Shown here in pieces: positions 1 to 13,800 of a stretch of 64,000 nucleotides of DNA. Position numbers and translations under genes: made by a program. The notes under the pieces were generated by a model. It worked only from the letters and a program-made list of their open reading frames with translations, did no database searches and was not told where the DNA came from. The DNA comes from Nomia melanderi (taxonomy: Eukaryota; Arthropoda; Insecta; Hymenoptera; Halictidae). The first letter of the stretch is position 1. Every line of letters starts with the position of its first letter. The stretch spans positions 27,127,160 to 27,191,159 of the forward strand of contig NC_134999.1 of NCBI RefSeq assembly GCF_051020985.1. Direction: 5' to 3'.

Positions 1-1074
1 AGAAGAATTTAAATCTTTAGAAATACTAGGCTGTTAATTATAAAAGCCGCGCAAATGTTCTTCGCGAAACGCACGAAACTATTAAATGCGAATCGAAAAA
101 TCATTGTTTCTCGTCATTCACGATTTTCTGAAGAATTTAATTTCGAAAGCAAAAGATCTACGTTCCGCTGAAAACGACTTATATTTCGATTACAAAGGCT
201 GTACAAACATTTCATACGGAACGCGTGAAAGTAAGTAAACTAATTTCTACGTAATCGCAGTTCTTGTAAGAGAATCCATAAAGTTTTATATTTTGACAGA
301 CATCTTGCACTATCATCTGCAGATATTCCTCGCGTATCGTTCGTTCGTTTATATTGTTCGCTGTTATATTGGTTTTCTTAGAATAACGAAAGAACCAATG
401 TGGGAAAAGGGAAGTATAATATTATTCAAATATTCTTTTATCTATGGCGCCCCAATCTCCTATTACGCTGGTTAATGGTGCATTTTCCCTAGGTCATAAA
501 GGTAATAGTTCTTGATGCCGCGGCTGTTATTATATTTCGCGATATCCTCAGAAATAATACCCAAAGATAGGACCTTAAGTCTTGTCCGCGTAAAAACAGC
601 GGTCGTTCCGGCTGGAAATTGTTTATAGGAACAAATGACGGAAATAAAAAAGTAACAAGCTATCGTTCGCTAAAGATAGTCCGATTCGACTTAACGAAAT
701 CTTGGAAAGACTGATTCTTTTATCCCGACTATTGATCCATTGACTAATATAATTCTGGGTCGTAACGTAAATTCGTTCGAACATATCAAACATTTCTTCC
801 TGCGTCACTAAATCCAGAAATAATTTCTTATTCAAGACAGTCGTGTATTCTTGAGAAGTTATAATTAAACTGCGAATCTTCATGCATTTATGGGAAATTC
901 AAAAGTACAAAATTGCACAGGAGGTACATAATAGAAAAAAGATTGTAATGTGTCTAAAATGTAGTGCTATTTATGATATTTCTCTAAAAGAAACTTTTCT
1001 CCATTACAATTCTATTCTTCTAATTATGTTCTTAAAATCTTAAATTTGCATAAAAATCCGCAGTCTACTTATAA
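1..1074. other. AT-rich intergenic DNA, no gene seen
   Basis: Open frames here are short and lysine/isoleucine-rich, as expected by chance in AT-rich DNA. I see no splice-flanked coding segment, RNA gene or repeat structure. Confidence 0.6.
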
Positions 1075-1466
1075 TTAACCCTCTATTGCATTTCCTTCCC
1101 GATCAGGAATTTAATTTTAAATATTCTATAATTTGATGAGTTAAGCCGCACTGCAAATTATGAGTATGTATGAAATAGTCATAAAATACAATAAATAGTA
1201 TTGTTTACTAATATTTTCTTATTTATTTATTATAGAACGTTGGAAATTGTTTTAAAAAGTAAATATTATAGTAATAATAATAAATAAAATAAATATAAAA
1301 CGTTGAATCCTACCACTGTAAATTACTTTAAATCATTTCCCTAAAAATAAGTACAAGCTTATACCCAACAACATAAAAAATAAATCGAGTGTAAAGGGTT
1401 AAATAGAATAACAAGCATATATATATTTTTTCACTGTTCATAAAAATCCATGCAATAGAGGATTAA
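1075..1466. mobile_element. TTAA-flanked short inverted-repeat element (MITE-like)
   Basis: Both ends read TTAA followed by a near-identical inverted terminus. The left end is TTAACCCTCTATTGCAT. The right end, read on the minus strand, is TTAATCCTCTATTGCAT, which matches at 16 of 17 positions. The 392-bp interior has no transposase frame. TTAA target duplication is the hallmark of piggyBac-type transposition, so this is inferred to be a non-autonomous piggyBac-like element. A lone GTGTAAAGGGTTAA near 1,395, resembling another TTAA family end, lies inside it. Confidence 0.6.
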
Positions 1467-4400
1467 GTCTTCAAAATCAGAAGACGTTCACAATTACAAG
1501 CAAATTTATTTATGTTACTACACGATGGGATCAACATTTTTAAAAGTACACTTCGCCTCGTTTTTAAACGTCATGCTGCAAATGCAATTCTGCTTTACAT
1601 TTAAGCTGAAACTGACAATAACGTTATAGATAATCAATTCATGAACCAATTTCATTAACCCTCATATTTTCGGAAATATTTGGAATAAGTTCCAGTCGAA
1701 TCACATTTTCCTTGAGAAGATATCCGTCATAATGGAAATAGAATCTTTATTCAATTTTGTTGGTGCAGATTCTCTGACAAATGCACCGGTGTACGCGGTA
1801 CGGATTTTAAATAAATGACGCCATCATAAAAATTCTGGAAATATTTGCTAACCTGACCTCCTTTCGCAATGCGCTCGTATCTATGTGTCGTCCAATCTGT
1901 TTTGTTTTTAATAAAATTATTATCTGAATTAAAAGGAACAATTAAAAAGAATATTAAAATTGTTATATATAAAAGTATAATTTTTCATTTTTCGATCATG
2001 CTGGCTATTAATTTAACAGTATCAATTTTCAGTAACAATCGCTACAATAGTCGATTTTGACGATTTAACCGTTTACAGACAAGAATTTTTTAAACTTATG
2101 AAAACATATCCAGAAAAAAGCTGAGTTATATTCTTAATAGTTTTCAATTTTATATTCTCTTTTCCAGAAGCTTTAGCTCCAACTTTTCTAAACGTTTTTA
2201 AAGGAAATTTTGAAGGCTAATGCAATACTTGGACGCCATTCATCGTTTTCCACTTCACAAAGTTATAATTGTCGACAATGACCTTACCGACATAGTCCAA
2301 TTTGGAATTCCCAAATCTCTAACAGGAACCTTGATTGTAATTAAAGTCCATTCATTAATATCTTACCACTAAGAATTGAGCATTGCACAGAGAAATATAG
2401 GATAACGGCACCTAATATGGAACACCCAATTTGAAAAGTTTACCAAAACAACAGATATACGTTTTTTCAGTGAAATCTGCATCAAAACACGAAGAAATTA
2501 ATAAACATTCCATACACTGAACGAGAACAATGAAAAAAATGTAAATGCCTTCAAACCACGATAAAAAATGTAAATAAAGTTAAAAATAGCGATCTGACAA
2601 AATGGCTTCTGATATGCAAGATCTAGGTTATTTGTAAACGAAACTCATTTTTATCAGGAGAAATGAATATGTATGGAATTAAAAAGCATAAATAAACAAA
2701 TTTTCCACTTTTTTAACATATATTATGTTAATTTTACCACTACATTCTTCGTGAACACGATGCATACGACATATTTTTTTCCATTATTATCATTTTTGCA
2801 ATTGCCACCATAAAATAAAAATATAACATAAAAATGTAACATTAACAAAGAATGTGCACCAATATGGAACGTATTCGATATTAGGAACCCACGTATTCCG
2901 ATAGAAAGATAATAACTATTCTAAAGAAAATTAATTTGCAGCAAGTTACATTTGAATAGTGAAAAACAAACATGTTCAGTGATAAATCATGAAAAAATAA
3001 AATTGTTTAGCCTATCTATATTAAGAAATTTGACTATTTAATTCTCTGTCTGAAAATTTAACGTACTACCATACGCAATAATGCTTCGCATTCAGTGATA
3101 AATTCTTAATTGATGTCCAACTGTTAATATGATTGATTTCTATTACCTATGAAGTATTTCTCGTGGTAACTGACACGCCAAACTATTTATTTTCCGAAAT
3201 ATTGTGGTATTCCATATTTGGCGCTGTTGCCTTACTCGAAGTAATAATAAAAGTTTAGACAATTTGACATGGAAAATTTGTTCCAAAGAAAGCGATAAAA
3301 TCGTCGTTGAAATTGAAGCTAATGCTTGAACGTGACCATTTGAGTGTTCTGCTGGCCTGAATGCTCATCGAAGGGTATTGTCAGAAAATGAGACACGATG
3401 CAATTGAATTGAGGGCGCGTCGAACGCAATTAAAGAAGGGAACATTCATAAAACGCAATGAGAAAGCAATTAATGGAAGATACAACACCGAAGAAAGGTA
3501 ATCTGTCTGATTAGGGAATCGATAATTGCTTCTACGAGGCAAGTATGAAAATAATATTTTTTCCACTTCGTTTTCTCGGAACAAAGTTTTCAAATCAATT
3601 CAGCACTTGAAACAGTAATGGTTTATAACACGCTTTATACAATCATTTACTATATTTAATATTCTCTTTCCTTGAATGATTAGATAACTATGTTAAATCA
3701 AAAAGAACAAAAACAATTCCCTTTTTCGAAAATTAAACTTCGAAGTTTGATCACTCATATTAACCTTATAAATCGATGTTTAAATTATCGGGAAAGTTAA
3801 AGCCTAATGTTATCAATCTGCTGTCAAAATCACTAAAAAATTGTGACAAAAGCTATACGTATATGATTAACGCTTGCGTATCAATTATTCACGATCAAAC
3901 GCGCGCGTAAAATGAAAAATAATCTGCGAAGAGTTCACAAGGCGATTTGCAATTTTTGATGGAAACATGCCATTTATTGAATAAAAACAGAATTATTTTA
4001 AACAAATTCTTTTCATTGAAGCGCAATATTCGTTTTTCGAACTCAGTTATTAAGACCGAAATTCTGGTTTCAGTTGAAATAAATATAACCTGCAACGTTC
4101 TGCCATACGGTCACAGGTACGATAAAATTTGTCCAACGCAACTCAGACGATCTGTTTGGTATAAGCATGTTTAATTAATGGACGGCGACATACTATCCCT
4201 GTTGTACGTTAAATATATATTCTTTTTATTAGTAGGTGACTGCGTGTATCCCATACGCTATACATAAATATTTATGACACAAGGAGATCGATAAAATAGG
4301 ACGCGGCACCGGCGCCCAATATAATGCAGCTCGATTTGCACAACTATAAAAGAAAGAACGGTTACAGACCCTGTCCATATTCTCTTGTTACGAATTCGAT

Positions 4401-7400
4401 TGCGAAAACAGCTCGTCTGAATTTTTGGTATTTTTTTTGGACTGAATAAACACTGAGTAAAATACGTTTGATTTGTTTACTCCAGAAAATAGAAAATAGT
4501 AATTGGTATCAAATATGCAATATTTAACGTGCACATAGTTGTGTGTTAATTTTCCTCTGTTGAATCGCTGGAGATTGTTTTTAGAAGAATTCGAAGCCTA
4601 AATAAATATAATATTCGTTATTGTTTTTTAACATCTTATAAGACTTATTTAAAAAAAAAATGAGAAAATACTTTGAATTTGTAACTATATTATTATCTTA
4701 TTAAAACAGTGGCGGATTATTAATTGGAGCATCTAATCCAGAGAAAATTAATTACTTCTCTTACACATTTATCTTTGAAGAAAGAAAGTGCCTGAACTTT
4801 GTTTAAAATTTATCGGATTTGTTTATTTCCCTTTCTGTTCAATATGATGGGTAGTTTCCCAACAATTTTAATACATGAGAATTTCTAGTAACGTGTAGTT
4901 CGAAACTTGCGCATTTTTTGAAATAGTAGTTTGATTGCTACTTGAATGTAGGGTGTGTCGAATTTAGCACAGGTCATCGAATGCAAAGCTTTAATTTATA
5001 CTTCACGTATGTCGAATTTATCAGGTTTGTTTTAGTGGACGTACATAACTCAAATGAACTGATTTAATTAAAAGCTTCGAAGCTTCATTATTAGTAGGTG
5101 AAAATATCACGTTACGGAAACCTAAATTTAATAAAACAACATTACTGCCTGAATAGAATTTAAATATTTTAAAAAAAGTAAGAATCAAAATATAAAGAGT
5201 GGTATAAAGTATTAATACGTTACTTAAAAAATATCTTTAATGAGCATTTAATATATAAATGTTAATCACGTATTTTATATTTTATTACATTTACAATAAA
5301 TTCAATATAAAATCTTTCAATCGATAAGAATATCAACTTCGATCTAACTAAAAGAAAAATAAATTAATTGTTCTAAAACATTATATACGAATGACAAAGA
5401 ATACAACTCAAATTGCTATTTTCGAACTTTTACCATTATCGTTTACGTACAAATATTTGAAATAAATATTAGTTATAACATATCCGGATTTTTCTGTCGC
5501 GTATTTCTTTTTCGTACTAGCAAATTTATACAATTTTTAATCGTAAAAATGTCGCATAAAACGAATGCTCTGCGTAAATCGAGGAACGGTCGTAAAGAAG
5601 ATGATTCGATAGATATAATGATAAAACTGTTCCAAACATGGAGTTACTCATTACATTCTGTACCGATCTAATTCGGTATACTCACATCTTTAATACAATT
5701 TATATCGAAAGCAGTCTTAATTGCAAAGTGAATATATAAATGGAAATGGAAGAAGGGAATTTGTTAAAGATTTTAATGAATTATCGTGGTTAATTTCAAT
5801 TAGCATTGATTACAAAGCATAAAATAAGATACATTTTATTGTAATTGTCTGGATAAGCCACTAAAGATTGATAAAATGTACATTAAATTCATGAATAAAT
5901 GAAATAGTCAATAACCTGGGAGCATTTCGAAAATAATGAATTCAATTTCATACAAATTCTTTATGGAAACTTCAAAATTCAACTTGGACGTTTTAAACAA
6001 TTTCTCTAAATACACAATAACGGGAATAATTCTTATTTTACGTCACAGAGTAAATACAATAAAAAATTCTATTAAAATCACAGACCCGTTCAAAGAATTG
6101 CGGACTGGCCTGTACTTCAATAATGCAAACAACACTGCGGAACGTGCAAAATATCGCCGAAGAAAATTGATAAATGTGAAACATACAAACATCATTCTGA
6201 CCATTTGCTAAAATAACTTCTACATAAAAGATTCATATGTTTAATGAAATTTTTTTAATTTATTACATTATAATTTACCATATTTTTTTATTAAAATTTT
6301 TTCATTGCAAATGACGATTTAAATTGATCGATACAACCAAAAAAATGTTTTAATGACATCAAATTTTGTCTCCATCAAAATCATCAAAGCTTTCTTTAAT
6401 ATTTTTCGTCAATAATTACGTAAGCATTCTTTGTTGTTAATAATTCCGAAACCATTCGAAAATTAATTTAAGTGAAACGGTGTACGCATTTCACTGCTTT
6501 ACCCTATTATAAAAATATGTTTAACTATAACGAAAGCTTGAAACTCCAGCATAATTTAATTTGAAATTAATTAATATTTGCGGCAGTGTTGCGTTTTTTT
6601 TTTAATACCGTATGAATGAGTGATATTATGTTAATTTAAAAATAAATTTCGGAATATTTAAATTAGTAAAAAATAAAATATAATATACTATAATACCATG
6701 AAACTTTGTTTAATATGTTGAATTAAAAATTCATTTTTACGCATATACGAATAATTATTATATTGAAATAAAACTTTCAAAATGTATTTCTAAAGAGCGC
6801 GATAAAAAGTTCATAAATTTCCCAGCCTTGATAAAAATGTATAATTTAAGACTAATAAATAATATTGACCACTAGAATGAAATTATTTTACGTTAAAAAA
6901 TTTAAATTGTCATAATGGTTCGCTCGCGTAATCATTATAACAAATAATGCATAAATAAAATGAACAAAACGTGTAATACAATAATTAAAAAGTTTGAACA
7001 ACGAAAGTTATATTAACGAGCGAGGCTGAAGATAATTCAATATTCCCTAGAGTTAAATGCATTGTGGTAAGTTCAGAGTGAGCAGCGCTCAATACGCGAC
7101 ACACGGCGCCAATCGCGTGCTGGTTGTTACTAAATGTCAGCTGCCACTTCTCTTCCTATGCTTACATATACCAAGCTCTAAACAGTTCAATTACAAATTG
7201 AAATTATATTATTGCATGTCAAAAATTAGTATATCATGATTCTCCAAATATTTTTCAAATAAATACACTTAATAAGTAACTTCGAGTCATTTAAAAATCA
7301 AAGGGTCGTTATAAAATTTAATTATTCAAACTTGTTACACGAGTAACACGAGTACATTCAAAATTCCAATTAAATTAGCCGGAATAAAAACCGACGATTA

Positions 7401-7439
7401 CAAACTCACGGTTCAAGTGCCGTTCGAATAAAAATCACT
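1467..7439. other. AT-rich intergenic DNA upstream of trx
   Basis: About 6 kb of AT-rich sequence in which I find no gene. The longest open frames, for example 5,936-6,211 on the + strand, have random AT-driven composition and no splice context. One inverted-repeat element (2,404-3,228) is listed separately. Confidence 0.55.
2404..3228. mobile_element. Candidate element with 23-bp inverted ends, about 825 bp
   Basis: The left arm at 2,404-2,426 begins AACGGCACCTAATATGG. The right arm at 3,206-3,228, read on the minus strand, begins AACAGCGCCAAATATGG. They agree at about 19 of 23 positions. A further partial copy of the core (CACCAATATGGAACG) sits inside near 2,858. There is no coding capacity. 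No clear target duplication was found, so it may be an old element or a foldback structure. Confidence 0.35.
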
Positions 7440-7559
7440 AGATGGACGCGCGCACGTATATATTCAAAAATACATTCACCCACCTTACTACTACTGATTC
7501 TGTGTTTGACAGTACGCGCGTATTTCGCGGCTATCATCGAATTTGGCCGACGTTAACCG

Positions 7560-7595
7560 ATGTTTAACGAAGCCTGCAAGTTCCGTGTGTGTTAA
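7560..7595 (+). promoter_or_regulatory. uORF 1 in trx leader (11 codons)
   Basis: ATG at 7,560 opens MFNEACKFRVC and stops at TAA 7,593-7,595. It is present in the mRNA only if transcription starts upstream of 7,560. Confidence 0.4.
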
Positions 7596-7646
7596 GTGTT
7601 CGTCGGTGTTCAGTTGGTGCGCCTCGACTGGGCAAAATCACGTAAA

Positions 7647-7688
7647 ATGGAAACAGAATTTCGTTGTGAGGTTGAGGTTGGCCGTTGA
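7647..7688 (+). promoter_or_regulatory. uORF 2 in trx leader (13 codons)
   Basis: ATG at 7,647 opens METEFRCEVEVGR and stops at TGA 7,686-7,688, only 11 nt before the trx ATG at 7,700. The short gap makes reinitiation inefficient, so this uORF could lower TRX translation. That consequence is inferred. Confidence 0.5.
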
Positions 7689-7699
7689 AAAAAGTGAAC

Positions 7700-7864
7700 A
7701 TGGGAAGGTCCAAGTTTCCCGGGAAGCCGCCGAAGACGGTCACCAGGAAACGGATCAAAGTTCTCGGCCAGCCCGAGACAGTCCAAACCGATTCGGTAAC
7801 CGTCGCCGAGAACATCTACTACGGACTTTCCCTGTTCAACGAAACATTTGGTGACAACGAGAAG
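7700..7864 (+). CDS. trx: trx coding exon 1
   Basis: 55 codons, ending in phase 0 before GTAATT. The N-terminus contains SKFPGKP, which resembles the FPxRP menin-binding motif of vertebrate MLL. Menin binding here is inferred from that resemblance. Intron 1 (7,865-8,583, 719 nt) follows and ends TGTGTAG. Confidence 0.9.
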
Positions 7865-10800
7865 GTAATTCCTAGTTTACTTTCGTAATGAGTATCTACT
7901 TAAAGGCGCCTAATTAGAGTCATGCGAGAAATGTATCTTTTTCGGCCTGCAAACAGCCGTATTTGTTTTATAAGCATCATAGCTACCTATACGGCGCCGA
8001 TTCGGTGGCCAGAAAAACTCGGAGATTTGGCTGTATAACGAAGGTTAACCTATTGGAAGGGAATCGCAGCCTCGGAATGGCAGATGTGTATAATATGTAC
8101 TGACGTATCGCTATAGTTGAAAGTGTCAGTGACTCGGTGAAAGATACTATTCTGTTCTTGTTTTTATTTTGTAAACATTATTTATATAATACTCTCATAC
8201 TTGGTTGCTTTTAGCATAGAACGGAATTTTAATGCGTTGTTATTATAGAGTATAGCCTCTCGTATCCGAACTAGCAGGGAAACAAAAATGTTTTTAATAA
8301 AGAAATTTTTCGATATTACAACGATCACTTTTCTGATACCAAATGACATTTCTTTAAATCGAGAATGTGAAGACTGACAGTTGGTTTAAATATTTATAGT
8401 TTCTACATTATTGTAACTATTAAATTTCGCAAATTTTTCGACATACCACAGTGCAGAATTTTGTAGCAAAACAAATCAGAATTTTAGTCGTACTGTTTAT
8501 TGCTAGGAGATAGTCTGTGCAAATAGTAAAATATTTAGAAATTGGATATTAATTTTGTTAATGGTTATATTCTTCTTGTGTAGGAACATCCACCATTCCA
8601 TGGTTTTAGCACTAAAGAGGCTAATCTTTCCGTGTCATACATCAAAACACAACAACATGACACAGAAAATGCAACTGTTAAGTCACCATCTGATGCTATT
8701 GAGAATCCTGTACCAAAATCAAATGAACAAAACACAATCACAGATACTAAAAATTCTCCTTCGAATGTTGAAACTAACGTAGAACCATTATGCGATAAAA
8801 TTGAGGAACCAACAGAGGATGTTAAGAAAGATGTGACCGTACTGAATTCCAAATGTGCTTCTAAATTTCATAGAACTAAAAATCGTAGAAGTTGTAAAAA
8901 TATTAAATTCTCCAATTTCATGAAAACACCAGTATTAAAATCAGTAAACAATATCTTAGATCAGCATCAGCGAACAAGACAGTTGCGCAACAGTACCGCA
9001 AAAAGATTACTACAGAGGGCAAAATCTAATAGTAATAATGTTCGCAGTATCACAGCACAATGCGGGGATAAACCAAATGCAGTAAGAAAATTTATTTTAC
9101 CAGTTCGAAGCGCCCATTCCTCAAGAGTTATTAAGCCAAATAAAAGGTTTATCGAAGAATTGGAAGAGATTTCTGGTGTAGAATCTAGTGAAAATGAAAT
9201 CGGCATGCACATGAAGAAAGCTAAATTTTCGTTGAATAAGATTTGTAATCAAGAGTCGAAGTTGAAGGAAGGAAATATTAATAAATTATGTACAAAATTG
9301 AAAGACAAAGATGTAAGGAATAAAACTAAGAAAGTAATTCAGCATAAAAGTTCCAATGCCCAAACCGTAGTATCATGTGCAAAAAGTTGTGAAAAATTAA
9401 CAGCTTCTCTACAAGACGCACAAGTATCAAAAGTTAATAATACAGATATAAAGAAAAGTAATGTATCAAACAAAAGCAAAGTAATAAAAGCTACATCAAG
9501 TGAATGTAATAGTACTCAAGAATGTTCGCAAAATACGATTAGGAAAACCCAAAATTTCAAATTAACTGTACCTAAAAGTCAAAAATCAGTTTCTGTTCCT
9601 ATAAAAGTTCTTCCTGATTCCAATGTTCCAAGTTCAGAGTCTTCCAGGATTCAAACAAGGTCGGGAACTCAAAACGAAGTTGCTGGTCTAGAAGTTCAAA
9701 CAAATTCTGAAGATACTTCAAAAGCAAAAGAAACTATTAATGGAAAAAATCAAGATAATTCCACTAGTAGAACTAAAATCACAGAGGGAAATTCAGATAA
9801 TTTTGACACTGAAAGCACATTGTCTGAAAGTGGAAGTGAGCACAGTAACCATACTGAGGACGAACAGTCAGAATGGACTGGGATGAAGTTGAATGGTGGA
9901 AAAGTGATTTTAAGGAAAGCAAGATTAAAATTAGATAATAAATGTGTTGGTGGAACTGAAGGACCCTTTTCAACCACAAATAATAATAATAATGTTACGG
10001 GTGGAAATACTAATTTGGGTATGTATTGAACTTATCTTTGTAATTTAATCTTAATTTGATGATAAATAATAACAAATTATAAGATCCTGTAAATGTTATC
10101 AAATTTTAAAAGCTTTTATTTTGGTAATTCTTTAGGCTTAACGGGCACTATTAAGTGTGGTGTGTGTGGAGCTGTACGGTTTTATCGATTTGTGAAACAG
10201 GCCAGAAAATTTGGCATTCATAGTTGTGAATCTTGTCGAAAGTTTATTAGTAAAATGATTAAGCGACAGGCTTGTGCAAAATCTACGAACAATACCCTTC
10301 CAGTTCTTCAATGCCATAAAGGAGATGGTTTATGCTTAGTTCCACCTGTTGTACGAAGTCAACAATGGAATCTCATGAGATGTGTTTACAAAGCCAGATG
10401 TCCAGCATGTTGGTTAAAGATGTGTTTGAAATGTTACAACATTCCTTCTTCATTAAGAATGGGTTTAAATGCATTACTACCACCAATGATGAGAGATCCT
10501 CTGAGTATTCCTTTATCATTGAGTCAAGAAGACAATGATAATCAAGGGCAGAAGTTAATATCTTCTAAATTAGGTTGGCCTGCAGAAGACAGTTCTGAGA
10601 AAAACTTATTCAAATCAGCTATGAATTGGAGAAATATAGAAATGGGTCAGAAAACTAGCTATCAAGGTACCGGTGGTTTTCTGTATACAAAGTTAGATAA
10701 ATGTAAGTCATTATTCTATTTTTCTGTAACAATTTTACTATAAAAGAATCTATGTAAATATATTTAACTATCATATTATTTCTTTATTTTAGTTGATTCA

Positions 10801-13800
10801 TCGCTAAATATATCACCTAGTAAAAAGAGAAGAAAAAACAACAGGATAAAAGTAAGGAAGAAAATAAAAAATCCAATGTTCTCTTCATCACCTATAAGCC
10901 AATGTCCGCAACCCCTTAGGCAAAGACTTGAATTAAAAGGGCCAAGAGTAAAACATGTTTGTCGAAGTGCAAGTGTTGCACTTGGCCAACCAATAGCTAC
11001 TTTCCCTTCTGCAGAAGGGAAAGAAGATACTGAGAGCAATAAGCACATTCCAAAAATGCTGAAGGAAAACGATAGGCCAGAGAAGAAAGATTGCACTAAA
11101 GAAAAGGAATCACCAAAACATAACGATGAGAATAATGTGAATCAAAGTGCTGTCAATGTAACACAACAATCCCACCTGAAAAGAGGAAAATCTCAACAAA
11201 ATATTTTAACATCTAACTTTCATGCGGTAAGTAATTTCAAAAACTAAGTTTACCCTTAGGTACTGTACACTATATGAATTTACTTCTAATAAAATTTATT
11301 TTAAAAAATTCAAATGTTTATAGGCATCTAAAACAAATAACGATTCACTGCATACAGTATCTATAGACTTCTGGGAACAGTATGATCCTTCAGAAGTAGG
11401 TGCAAAAGGTTTTGCCCTTATTGGTTCAGAACTCTTTCATATTTCTGCTATTTGTTACCTTTGTGGAAGTGCTGGAAAAGAACCAGTAAGTAATGTGTAT
11501 ATACATATTGTTATTTATGATTGTACATGGTAATAATCTTTCCAGCTCATCCATTGTCAGTGCTGTTGCGAGCCATATCATGCCTTTTGTTTGGAACCCA
11601 GCGAATGGAATGCTTGTGCCCAACCAAACTGGTGCTGTCCTCGGTGTACAATATGCCAATCCTGCCATCTAAGATCTGGTCCAAAACTGTCTTGCATTCG
11701 TTGTCGTCAATCATTTCATCATTCGTGTTTGTCGAAATCTGGTGTTAGTGCAAGACTTTATAGTCCCGAAAGACCTTTTGTCTGTCAAAGTTGTGTCAAG
11801 TGTAAAAGTTGTGGTAGTGAAGGAGTTACTGTTCACGTGGGCAACTTACCTTTATGCTCCATGTGTTTTAAATTACGTCAACAAGGAAACTATTGTCCTC
11901 TGTGTCAAAGGTGTTACAACGAAAATGATTTTGATACAAAGGTAAGCATAGATATATTTCTCATAATACTAATTAAATAATTAATAAATTGATATAACAT
12001 CAATGTACAGCTACACACATACTTTTATGCAAATTTAATATAGCATTACTTTTATTATAATATAGTATTTCATGTTACGTTAGTTAATGCTTTGTGCTTT
12101 AACATGTTCAGTGCAAAATTGATGTATATATCGAGTAAAACGTATTCTTGAGTAAAAAGTTCGATACACATGTCGTGCGGCAATCACATTAGATCTTCGT
12201 AAATAGCGAATTTCCAACTGTTTTAGAATACAATTAATTAAAATTTTTTTAAGTACAATAAATAAACGGAACTTAAAAAAATTCTTGTATAAACATCCTG
12301 CCGTATTGAATGTGTTAAAGTAACATTTGATACCTTAACAATTTTATGTTGTACTTTCAGATGATGGAATGTAGCGAATGTTCGTACTGGGTGCATGCCC
12401 GTTGTGAAGGGCTTTCGGATGAGCGGTATCAAATTCTTAGTTATTTACCTGATTCTATTGAATTCACATGTAGCCAATGTTCCTCTAATCCTAATTCAGT
12501 TTGGAGAAATGCTATAGAGGCTGAACTTAAAGCCGGTTTTATAGGCGTTATAAAATCGTTAAGTAAAAATCGAAAGGCTTGTGCTGCTTTAAAATGGAGT
12601 CCAAGAAAGGAGTGTCTATGCAGACCTGTTCCCAATCTAAGGAAATTAGAGTTTTCAAGTGAAAAGACAGATTCGAATTCAATTAGTTCTAAAGAAACTC
12701 TTAACTCTGAAGACTCTGAAGAATCTAATAACGAAAAGTTTAAAGATACAGAATCCGGCTCCAATAATAATTCAAAATCTGATGTAACAAATAAAGCAAG
12801 CGAAGATCAACCTAGTGATTGTTCGAATAGAAGAGGTTTGAGACGGCTTCGACAAAAGTTTCACCTTAAAGAATGCTCTGTTAGAGTAAAAAATTGTGCT
12901 GTAAAAGACACACAGGACAGTGATAAAAAGGATTCGGTAGCTCAAGAAAATTCAAGTAGTAATTCCAATGACACAGAATGTCATTGTTTAGACCAGCAGA
13001 TTATTGTTAGACCTTCGCCTACACTGATGTCAGTAAAACGAAAGGTTAATAACAATGAATACAAAACTTTATTACAGTTTCATATTGACATGGGACATGT
13101 AATTAACTGTACAGGAACTAAAGAATTAATCGACGCTTATCATGAAATTTTACAAGAGGTGTTTCCATGGTTTAGTCCAAAAAGTATTAAAACTAGTAAT
13201 GGAAAAGTTGACGCGTTAACACCTACCAAGGATAATAGTCACGATGATATCTCTCATACGAAACTTGACGATTCTATACTAGAAATATGGAAGGAAGAAG
13301 TAATGAAAGCACCGAAGGCAATCGCGGCTAAAACAGCAAATTTATATAACGTGCACGCTGAAGATAGTAGGTCGTGTTGTTTGTGTAAAGGTTTAGGCGA
13401 TGGCCAGGAGACAAAGGAAGGACGACTCTTGTATTGTGGTCAAAACGAGTGGGTACACTCGAATTGTGCGCTTTGGTCGAATGAAGTATTTGAAGAAATA
13501 GACGGTTCTTTACAAAATGTTCATAGTGCTATTTCAAGAGGACGTTTAATTCGTTGCTCCGAATGCGGAAAGAAAGGAGCAAGTGTTGGCTGTTGTGCAA
13601 AAAATTGTAGCAGTACCTTTCATTACCCTTGTGCAAGGAACATTGGACTTGCCTTGAATTATGATAAAACAGTATTTTGTTCTTCACATTTCAACAGTTG
13701 CTCACATAAAACATTGCAAAATGAGAATGATTTTAGTTTAAGAAGACCAGTATACGTTGAGTTGGATCGCAAGAAGAAAAAATATGCGGAGCCAAGTAAA

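Larger units (their letters stand above)
7440..7699 (+). promoter_or_regulatory. trx: Probable trx promoter and 5' leader
   Basis: GC content rises sharply just before the trx start codon, with several CG-rich words such as ACGCGCGCACG near 7,446 and CGCGCGTATTTCGCGG near 7,515. No convincing TATA box is seen. The transcription start cannot be fixed from sequence. The leader carries at least two upstream ATGs that open short uORFs. Confidence 0.45.

Noticed and set aside
7543..7854. 103-codon + frame overlapping trx exon 1
   Set aside because: No ATG start, no conserved motif; the overlapping frame MGRSKFPGKP is the conserved one.
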